From the NCBI GenBank assembly GCA_042408195.1, contig JBHOQL010000002.1, positions 1 through 11,398 on the forward strand: a DNA stretch of 11,398 nt. The letters are read 5' to 3'. Below are positions 6,557 through 11,398 of the stretch, one piece after another. Both the position numbers and the translations under genes were made by a program. This stretch comes from SpSt-600 sp042408195 (GTDB lineage Bacteria; Chloroflexota; Anaerolineae; SpSt-600). A model generated the notes under the pieces. That model was not told where the DNA came from and did not search any database. It saw only the letters and a program-made list of their open reading frames with translations. The first letter of the stretch is position 1. Each line of letters opens with the position of its first letter.

Positions 6557-6777
6557 CTGAGGTTCGGACATAATTTGGGACACAGGTTCGCCGGCCCGCT
6601 TTTGTGCCGACTGAAGTCGCCCTCCCTGGGCCTCTGGCCTATGGGCGGCCTTCGCCGCCCGGGATTTCCGCATCGGCGAAGGCCGATGCCCGGTCCAGTA
6701 AGGGCCAAGAAAGGCCAATTTCCAATCGGCGCTCGTGGCGGCAAGAGGGCCTGTCCCAACTCAAGTCCGAACTTCAG
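6557..6777. mobile_element. 221-bp segment with 26-bp terminal inverted repeats (MITE-like, or paired regulatory sites)
   Basis: The left end (6557-6582) and the reverse complement of the right end (6752-6777) agree at 22 of 26 positions. Shared blocks are CTGA, GTTCGGAC and TTGGGACA. Each copy is itself built of two near-identical 8-mers, TTCGGAC(A/T) and TTGGGACA, 12 bp apart start to start. The interior is GC-rich, has inverted hairpins and no convincing gene. No clear target-site duplication is visible (left flank TTTACCCA, right flank AAACCCCT). The size and ends suit a non-autonomous element. However, each copy sits in the same orientation 7-9 bp upstream of a -35 (rpsT on one side, the cysteine-rich gene on the other), which equally suits two activator or operator sites. 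No known IS end is recognised. Confidence 0.5.
6643..6688. repeat. Two inverted hairpins (REP/BIME-like) inside the 221-bp segment
   Basis: GGGCGGC-CTTC-GCCGCCC (6643-6660) and CATCGGC-GAAG-GCCGATG (6671-6688) are perfect 7-bp stems with 4-nt loops. Their cores CGGCCTTCGCCG (6646-6657) and CGGCGAAGGCCG (6674-6685) are exact reverse complements. The region can therefore form either two small hairpins or one large one, and the loops themselves are complementary. A third, smaller dyad, CGACT-GA-AGTCG, is at 6608-6619. The arrangement resembles paired REP units, but copy number in the genome is unknown. Confidence 0.6.
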
Positions 6778-6784
6778 AAACCCC

Positions 6785-6814
6785 TTGACAAAGGCCCCTC
6801 AATTGTGCTACCAT
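6785..6814 (+). promoter_or_regulatory. Promoter of the cysteine-rich protein and glycoside hydrolase genes
   Basis: A perfect -35, TTGACA (6785-6790), is followed after 18 bp by TACCAT (6809-6814). TG stands one base before it (6806-6807), giving an extended -10. The transcript would start near 6821, about 23 nt before the ATG, with GAGGGG at 6831-6836. The -35 lies 7 bp beyond the right inverted repeat. Confidence 0.7.
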
Positions 6815-6843
6815 CAAAATTGAATTTTACGAGGGGACAGCCA

Positions 6844-7191
6844 ATGTATCCCAAAAGCGAAATTCTTTTCCCCCACCGAAACGTTTACACCCTAAAAAAC
6901 TTGAGAGGTCGAAAGTGGCAGAAGCTGGTAGATAAAGTAGCCACTCTCCCGGAAACTCATGAGGAGAGCCTTGCTTTTTCCCTGCTTATTATCAGATTAT
7001 GCAACTGCCTGAATTGCAATTTGGGCAGCTACAAAGCTTCTTTAGGGTGCGTAACTTGCGCCAGACGGGCGGTGGCTGGCTTCAAAGAGAACGATGATGC
7101 TTTGCTGAAACTCTTTGAGCAAGCCCGCCGGGAGGTAGCTGATTTCTTAGCTACCCTCCCTGAGGAAGAACTTCTATGCGATTCAGACTAA
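6844..7191 (+). CDS. Small cysteine-rich protein of unknown function
   Basis: I do not recognise this 115-residue protein as a named family. It has no signal peptide or membrane segment. The central part carries five cysteines in a compact cluster, C53-x-C55-x2-C58 and then C69-x2-C72 (CNCLNCNLGSYKASLGCVTC), plus a lone C112. The pattern suggests a zinc site or, less likely, an iron-sulfur cluster. Around it are a basic N-terminal part (RNVYTLKNLRGRKWQKLVDK) and an acidic helical C-terminus. The ATG at 6844 is chosen because GAGGGG lies 7 nt upstream and the promoter is just before it; the frame is open further upstream to 6604, but through the inverted repeat and the promoter. Its last 16 nt overlap the start of the glycoside hydrolase gene, implying translational coupling. 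Confidence 0.75.
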   Translation: MYPKSEILFPHRNVYTLKNLRGRKWQKLVDKVATLPETHEESLAFSLLIIRLCNCLNCNLGSYKASLGCVTCARRAVAGFKENDDALLKLFEQARREVADFLATLPEEELLCDSD

Positions 7192-8789
7192 TTTTCCCGC
7201 TGGCTTTGGCCCTTTTCCTTCCAGTTTTTTATCTCTTCCTCAAATCAAATCAGCTCTTTTACCTCACCGGAGAGGAAGAATTTCTCCCTCAGTTGAGCGC
7301 CTTCACCCAGTTTATCTCCTCCCACCTCCGCCCACCTCTCCAGACCGAGTTCTATGCTCCTGTAGCCCATGCAGGGGTGAACCCCTTCGGCATAAACACT
7401 TTTTTGGAGCAAGAAGTGGAGCCGGAAAAGCGAGAGCGAACCGTAAAACTCATAGCCGAAGCCGGCTTCCATTGGATACGCCAGGAATTCCCTTGGGAAG
7501 ATATAGAAATCCATGGGAAAGGCGACTTTCAGGACCGCAGACACACACCTTACCGCTCGGCATGGGAAAAATACGACCACATAGTTTCTTTAGCCGAGAA
7601 ATATGGTCTTAAGTTAATAGTACGCCTTTCCAACCCCCCGGCCTGGTCCAGAGCGGATGGAGATGCCCGTGGGACCTTCGCCCCTCCTGATAATTTTGAG
7701 GATTTCGGGGATTTCGTTTACTCAGTTGTAAGCCGCTACCGGGGCCGTATTCGCTATTATCAGATTTGGAACGAACCCAACATTTATCCCGAGTGGGGTG
7801 AGCAACCTGTCAGCCCGGAGGAGTACACCCGCCTGCTTAAGATCGCCTATATCCGCGCAAAGCAAGCGGACCCTAATGCGGTTATAATCTGTGGAGCTCT
7901 AGCCTCCACCATCGAGCTTGGTCCCAGAGACATGAACGACTTCGTTTTTCTACAGCGCATGTACGACGCCGGAGCCAAAGATTACTTCGACATCATGGCC
8001 ATGCAAGGCTATGGCCTTTGGTCAGGACCCTACGACCGCCGTATGAACCCCCGAGTTATCAACTACTCCCGGGTCCTTTTCGTGCGAGATATAATGGTTA
8101 AAAACGGCGATGCCCACAAACCTATTTGGATTTCGGAAATGAACTGGAACACTGTCCCTGAAAACCTACCAGCTCCCTACGGTAGAGTAACTCTGGAACA
8201 GCAAGCTCGCTATGCAGTTATGGCTTACCAAAGGGCCCAAGAGGAATGGCCGTGGGTAGGCGTGGTGAATTTTTGGTTCTTCAAGCGTCCTTCCGATGAA
8301 TGGCTCAGGGAAAACAAGCCTGAATACTTCTTCAGGATGGCAGAACCCGATTTCACCTTGTTACCTGTCTATTATGCCCTCAAGGATTATATCTCCAGAG
8401 CAAGAATCATGTATCCAGGCTTCCACCAGGAGGATCACTGGGCTGTCACTTACCGCGGTCGATGGGAAACAGGCGAGGATGAACGGGCGTCGCTTGGAAA
8501 TTATGTGAAGGCAACTTCCGACAGCGAGCTAGAATTTAAGGTTAAAGGCTCTGCCCTTTATTTGGTAGTCCTCAAGGGACCTGGGATGGGAGGCATTGAA
8601 GTAGAGGTAGATGGCAAGATCACCTACTATAGCCTCGCGGCACCACAGGAAAAGTGGCAGGAATTCATCCCCATTTTCCAGGAATTCTCCTACCGTGAAC
8701 ACACGGTAAGGGTAAAAACTATCGCAACTCCTTCTCGCCCGGTGATGATCGATGGCTTCCTGGTGAAAAGGCCCTTTTGGCTTCCTTGA
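7176..8789 (+). CDS. Membrane-anchored clan GH-A glycoside hydrolase (GH39/PslG-like architecture)
   Basis: The 537-residue protein starts with a basic residue pair and a hydrophobic helix (about 4-22) with no evident cleavage site, so the enzyme is probably anchored in the membrane and faces outward. A TIM-barrel domain (about 67-410) follows. The general acid/base is E200 in YYQIWNEPNIYPEW, and the nucleophile is E321 in KPIWISEMNWN. These glutamates after strands 4 and 7 define clan GH-A retaining hydrolases. Residues about 420-537 are strand-rich and fit a C-terminal beta-sandwich. This anchor, barrel and sandwich order recalls PslG (GH39), which acts on exopolysaccharide. The substrate is not determined; GH5 and other GH-A families remain possible. 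The ATG at 7176 overlaps the upstream gene by 16 nt, with GAGGA 9 nt before it. No U-rich terminator follows; only a weak inverted repeat, GGCTTCC (8779-8785) with GGAAGCC (8816-8822), is seen. Confidence 0.85.
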   Translation: MRFRLIFPLALALFLPVFYLFLKSNQLFYLTGEEEFLPQLSAFTQFISSHLRPPLQTEFYAPVAHAGVNPFGINTFLEQEVEPEKRERTVKLIAEAGFHWIRQEFPWEDIEIHGKGDFQDRRHTPYRSAWEKYDHIVSLAEKYGLKLIVRLSNPPAWSRADGDARGTFAPPDNFEDFGDFVYSVVSRYRGRIRYYQIWNEPNIYPEWGEQPVSPEEYTRLLKIAYIRAKQADPNAVIICGALASTIELGPRDMNDFVFLQRMYDAGAKDYFDIMAMQGYGLWSGPYDRRMNPRVINYSRVLFVRDIMVKNGDAHKPIWISEMNWNTVPENLPAPYGRVTLEQQARYAVMAYQRAQEEWPWVGVVNFWFFKRPSDEWLRENKPEYFFRMAEPDFTLLPVYYALKDYISRARIMYPGFHQEDHWAVTYRGRWETGEDERASLGNYVKATSDSELEFKVKGSALYLVVLKGPGMGGIEVEVDGKITYYSLAAPQEKWQEFIPIFQEFSYREHTVRVKTIATPSRPVMIDGFLVKRPFWLP

Positions 8790-8833
8790 TTTTTCTCCCA
8801 TTTCCCACAAAGGTTGGAAGCCTTCGCACGCAT

Positions 8834-8862
8834 TTGCAGCAAAGAGGGCTTAAAGTTATAAT
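8834..8862 (+). promoter_or_regulatory. Promoter of the SBBP-repeat protein gene
   Basis: TTGCAG (8834-8839), a 17-bp spacer and TATAAT (8857-8862) give a good sigma-70 match. Transcription would begin near 8869, leaving a leader of about 134 nt with predicted secondary structure. Confidence 0.7.
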
Positions 8863-8876
8863 GTTCTCGTCCTGTA

Positions 8877-8938
8877 GGGATCCCGGTCAAAGCTTACCCC
8901 AATATGGTGCTTCGTGGCCTTTCTACCCCTCGGGACCC
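8877..8938 (+). promoter_or_regulatory. Foldable 5' leader of the SBBP-repeat gene
   Basis: An outer helix pairs GGG-(A)-TCCC (8877-8884) with GGGA-CCC (8932-8938). An inner arm pairs GGTCA-AAGC (8885-8893) and ACC (8896-8898) with GGT-GCTT (8906-8912) and TGGCC (8915-8919), closed by a 7-nt loop. Both arms are found by eye only. It does not match a riboswitch class I know, and no terminator or ribosome-binding-site sequestration is evident, so a regulatory role is conjecture. Confidence 0.3.
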
Positions 8939-9002
8939 AACCTTATGGAGGCTAAGAGGGGACTCTTTCAGGGGCCAGCGAAAACAGCATAAGGAGGAAA
9001 AA

Positions 9003-11398
9003 ATGCGGAAACGAAAAATTTTAAGTTTCATCGTCTTGGCCTTGCTGGCCCTCACCTTTGCGCCGATTGCAGCCGAGAGGGCACCTGATAGGGAAAATTT
9101 CACCATCGAGATTACTGACCAAATCCCTGCTATGTTCATCCAAAACATAGGCCAGCTGGACGAACGCGTTCTCTTTCAAGTATGGGGTATAGACAGAACC
9201 ATCTGGCTGACCAAAGACGGTATCTGGGTGACCATTTTCGCGACAAGAGAGACCGAGGAGTACTCCTTCCCAGATCTCGGCACTTTTGCTGCTCCCCCAA
9301 AGCAAGCCACTGCCATCCGCCTCAGTTTCGTAGGGACCAATCCACACCTTAGAATCGAGCCTTTCGGCCGTTTAGAGACTTCAGTGAACTACTTTATCGG
9401 AAATAACCCGGAAAAGTGGCGAACAGATGTCCCAGTTTGGGCTGGGGTGCGCTACTTGGACCTTTACCCCGGTGTTGACCTGGTGCTTACGGGCGAGAAC
9501 GGCCACTTGATCCTGCGCCTCTTGACTCGCCCAGGAGCCGACCTGAGCACGGTTAAAGTCAAAGTAGAGGGGGCAGAGAATGTTACGGTAGATAGAGCAC
9601 ACCTCCGCCTCACAACGGCAGCAGGTGAGTTCACGATACCGCTTTTTTCAGCGGAAGGGATGGATGAGGGGAAACCCGAAGTTAACTATATTGATGCCCA
9701 AACGTTTGAAATCCTTCGTCCGTTCCGAGCAGAGTCTAAAGGCCAGCCGGGCGAGGTAAGCGCGGAGAGCACCTCCGAACTCCTCTATTCCACATTCCTG
9801 GGCGGCTCGCATCACGATGAGAGCAGAGACATAGCAGTGGATAAGAACGGCAATGCCTACATCGCAGGTTTGACTTTTTCCTCCAATTTCCCCGCTACTA
9901 CAGGTTCCTATGACCCAGGCTACAATGGCAGCTGGGATGCTTTCATAGCCAAATTGAACCCCTCTGGAAGCAATTTAATCTACGCCACATTCCTTGGTGG
10001 ATCAGGCGATGATGGAGGCTCGAGCATAGCGGTAGATGCAGAAGGTAACGCTTACGTTACCGGTGGGACTAATTCCTCCAACTTTCCAACCATCTCCGGC
10101 TCTTACGACACAATTTACAACGGAGGCAGCGCTGATGCCTTCGTAGTAAAGCTTAACCCTTCTGGGAACAGCCTCCTCTACTCCACATTCCTGGGAGGCT
10201 CAGGTCACGAAGAGGGCAAGAGTATTGCAGTAGATAGTGCAGGCAATGCCTATATTACAGGTGGAACCAATTCCTCCAACTTTCCGAACACTTCCGGCGC
10301 TTACGACACAACCTACAACGGAGGTTTGGATGCTTTTATAACCAAATTGAACCCTGCAGGAAGCCTCCTAAGCTACTCCTCTTTCCTGGGAGGCTCGCGT
10401 GAAGAGTGGGGCATGGACATCGCAGTGGATACCGAAGGAAACGCTTACGTTACGGGCCTAACCACATCCTCCGATTTTCCCGCGACCCCTGAAGCTTACG
10501 ACATCACCCACAACGGCGGTTGGGATGTCTTTGTGGTGAAACTGGATCCTTCCGGAGGCGCTGTTCGTTATTCCACCTTCGTGGGAGCTCCAAACGATGA
10601 CGGAGGCTCAAGCATAACGGTGGATGCCCATGGCAACGTCTACATTACAGGGGGAACGAATTCCCCCAACTTTCCTACTACTCCCAGAGCTTACGACAGA
10701 ACTTTCAATGGGGGTCAAGCTGATGCCTTCGCTGTTAAGCTCAACCCTTCTGGAGAGAGCCTTGTCTATTCCACCTTCTTAGGCGGCTCAAGTTACGATG
10801 AGGGCAGGGGCATTGCAGTGGATACAGGGGGCAATGCTTACATCACGGGTGTAACCAATTCCTCCAACTTCCCCACCATCTCCGGGTTCTTCGACCCCAC
10901 CTACAACGGCGGCCTAGATGCTTTCGTGGTGAGATTGACACCTTCTGGAAGCAGTCTGGCCTATTCCACCTTCATCGGGGGCTCAAGCGATGACGATGGC
11001 TTGAATTTAACGCTAGATGCCCGGGGTAGCATTTACATTACCGGTAAAACCAATTCCTCCAACTTCCCCACAACTCCTGGAGCCTGCGACCCTAACCACA
11101 ATGGGAGCTACGATGCCTTTATAATCAAACTGGGGTTTCCGCCGGATCTTTCCCTCTCTGCTAAATCAGTTAACACTGTTCAAGTGGTCCCTGGCCAAAT
11201 AATAACTTACACGATAAGCCTCTACAACCGTGGTATTGGAGAAGCGACCAGCGTGCGACTGACCGACACCCTGCCCATTTACCTCACTTATCAAGCGGGA
11301 TCCCTCTGGGCCAGCGCAGGGACCTACGGCGAAGCGGGAGGAGTCATAACCTGGACTGGTCCAATAGCAGCGGGTATTTCAGTAACGGTGCGTTTCAG
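9003..11398 (+). CDS. Secreted SBBP-repeat beta-propeller protein with DUF11-type domain (3' end beyond window)
   Basis: The first 798 codons are present with no stop. A signal peptide (about 1-24, MRKRKILSFIVLALLALTFA then PIAA) directs export. Residues about 40-240 form the N-terminal domain that usually precedes SBBP repeats (AMFIQNIGQLDERVLFQVWG, then NYFIGNNPEKWRTDVPVW). Residues about 260-714 hold seven SBBP repeats, each with STFLGGS-, AVDxxGNAYITG-, NSSNFPTT- and DAFVxKLNPSG-like blocks, which likely build a beta-propeller. From about 714 a DUF11/CARDB-like domain begins (SLSAKSVNTVQVVPGQIITY), as found in surface proteins that end in repeats and a sorting or anchoring region. The role is probably structural or adhesive at the cell surface; no enzyme motif is seen. 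The start ATG has AAGGAGG 5 nt upstream. It may be functionally linked to the upstream glycoside hydrolase, but has its own promoter. Confidence 0.88.
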   Translation, partial: MRKRKILSFIVLALLALTFAPIAAERAPDRENFTIEITDQIPAMFIQNIGQLDERVLFQVWGIDRTIWLTKDGIWVTIFATRETEEYSFPDLGTFAAPPKQATAIRLSFVGTNPHLRIEPFGRLETSVNYFIGNNPEKWRTDVPVWAGVRYLDLYPGVDLVLTGENGHLILRLLTRPGADLSTVKVKVEGAENVTVDRAHLRLTTAAGEFTIPLFSAEGMDEGKPEVNYIDAQTFEILRPFRAESKGQPGEVSAESTSELLYSTFLGGSHHDESRDIAVDKNGNAYIAGLTFSSNFPATTGSYDPGYNGSWDAFIAKLNPSGSNLIYATFLGGSGDDGGSSIAVDAEGNAYVTGGTNSSNFPTISGSYDTIYNGGSADAFVVKLNPSGNSLLYSTFLGGSGHEEGKSIAVDSAGNAYITGGTNSSNFPNTSGAYDTTYNGGLDAFITKLNPAGSLLSYSSFLGGSREEWGMDIAVDTEGNAYVTGLTTSSDFPATPEAYDITHNGGWDVFVVKLDPSGGAVRYSTFVGAPNDDGGSSITVDAHGNVYITGGTNSPNFPTTPRAYDRTFNGGQADAFAVKLNPSGESLVYSTFLGGSSYDEGRGIAVDTGGNAYITGVTNSSNFPTISGFFDPTYNGGLDAFVVRLTPSGSSLAYSTFIGGSSDDDGLNLTLDARGSIYITGKTNSSNFPTTPGACDPNHNGSYDAFIIKLGFPPDLSLSAKSVNTVQVVPGQIITYTISLYNRGIGEATSVRLTDTLPIYLTYQAGSLWASAGTYGEAGGVITWTGPIAAGISVTVRF
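9780..11146 (+). repeat. Seven tandem SBBP repeats, 195-198 bp each
   Basis: Taking the conserved tyrosine of the YSTFLGGS-like block as marker, units begin at 9786, 9981, 10179, 10374, 10569, 10767 and 10962. Spacings are 195 or 198 bp (65 or 66 residues), all in frame. Short DNA blocks such as AATTCCTCCAACTTTCC recur nearly unchanged. Unit 5 has lost the LGGS block (STFVGAPNDD), and unit 7 is the most divergent (LTLDARGSIYITGK, PGACDP). Seven units fit one seven-bladed propeller. Confidence 0.9.

Noticed and set aside
6489..6557. A 23-codon N-terminal extension of the S20 protein
   Set aside because: It runs through the promoter and the AGGAGG site, has no family counterpart, and the TTG start gives the expected PNTRSAEK terminus.
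6583..6751. Transposase remnant inside the 221-bp segment
   Set aside because: No reading frame here resembles a transposase; the frames are short, arginine/proline-rich products of GC-rich DNA.
6604..6843. An 80-codon upstream extension of the cysteine-rich protein
   Set aside because: It would be encoded by the hairpins, the right inverted repeat and the -35/-10 promoter. A well-placed GAGGGG supports the ATG at 6844 instead.
8877..8938. c-di-GMP-type riboswitch
   Set aside because: The conserved GEMM core elements and the GNRA tetraloop/receptor arrangement are not visible; only generic pairing is.
8777..8992. Small plus-strand reading frame between the hydrolase and SBBP genes
   Set aside because: It starts inside the hydrolase, its internal ATG overlaps the -10 box, it has no ribosome binding site, and the composition is not protein-like.
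9780..11146. CRISPR-like periodic repeats
   Set aside because: The period is 195-198 bp, in frame and codes for SBBP protein repeats; there are no short identical repeats with unique spacers.

Overview
The window looks like bacterial chromosome, most plausibly from a Chloroflexota-type (Anaerolineae-like), perhaps thermophilic, organism. The basis is indirect: a short 448-residue GSI-alpha glutamine synthetase, an SBBP-repeat/DUF11 secreted protein, a membrane-anchored clan GH-A hydrolase, strong AGGAGG ribosome binding sites, TTG start use and near-consensus sigma-70 promoters. The phylum is an inference, not a demonstrated assignment. I see no CRISPR array, tRNA, rRNA or transposase gene.

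Left part (1-3650). On the minus strand a GNAT acetyltransferase is followed, 6 bp after its stop, by a two-helix membrane protein with a GAF domain that is cut by the window edge. The acetyltransferase is divergent from glnA on the plus strand. Both have recognisable extended -10 promoters, and a perfect dyad lies between them. The glnA leader of about 80 nt holds a strong terminator-like hairpin, a competing upstream hairpin and a duplicated Shine-Dalgarno sequence, which together look like an attenuator. glnA converges on a NYN-domain (LabA/DUF88-like) putative ribonuclease with only 7 bp between the stop codons.

Middle (3650-6560). In minus-strand order, rpsT (ribosomal protein S20, TTG start) is followed by a textbook intrinsic terminator. 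Six bases after that terminator's U-tract begins a 771-residue PEP-utilising dikinase-like protein. It has the ATP-grasp and phosphohistidine domains but not the C-terminal PEP/pyruvate barrel, as in rifampicin phosphotransferase. The NYN gene comes next on the same strand after a 184-bp gap with its own possible promoter.

Spacer 6557-6777. A 221-bp GC-rich segment is bounded by 26-bp inverted repeats (22/26 identical) and sits almost symmetrically between the rpsT promoter and a plus-strand promoter. Inside are two 7-bp hairpins in inverted relation. It could be a MITE-like insertion or a pair of operator/activator sites serving two divergent promoters.

Right part (6780-11398, plus strand). 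A small cysteine-rich protein of unknown function overlaps by 16 nt a membrane-anchored clan GH-A glycoside hydrolase (GH39/PslG-like architecture). After a 213-bp gap with a promoter and a foldable leader comes a large secreted protein: signal peptide, an SBBP-associated N-terminal domain, seven 65-66-residue SBBP repeats and the start of a DUF11-type domain, open at the window edge. This half looks devoted to the cell surface and extracellular polysaccharide, the left half to nitrogen assimilation and housekeeping.
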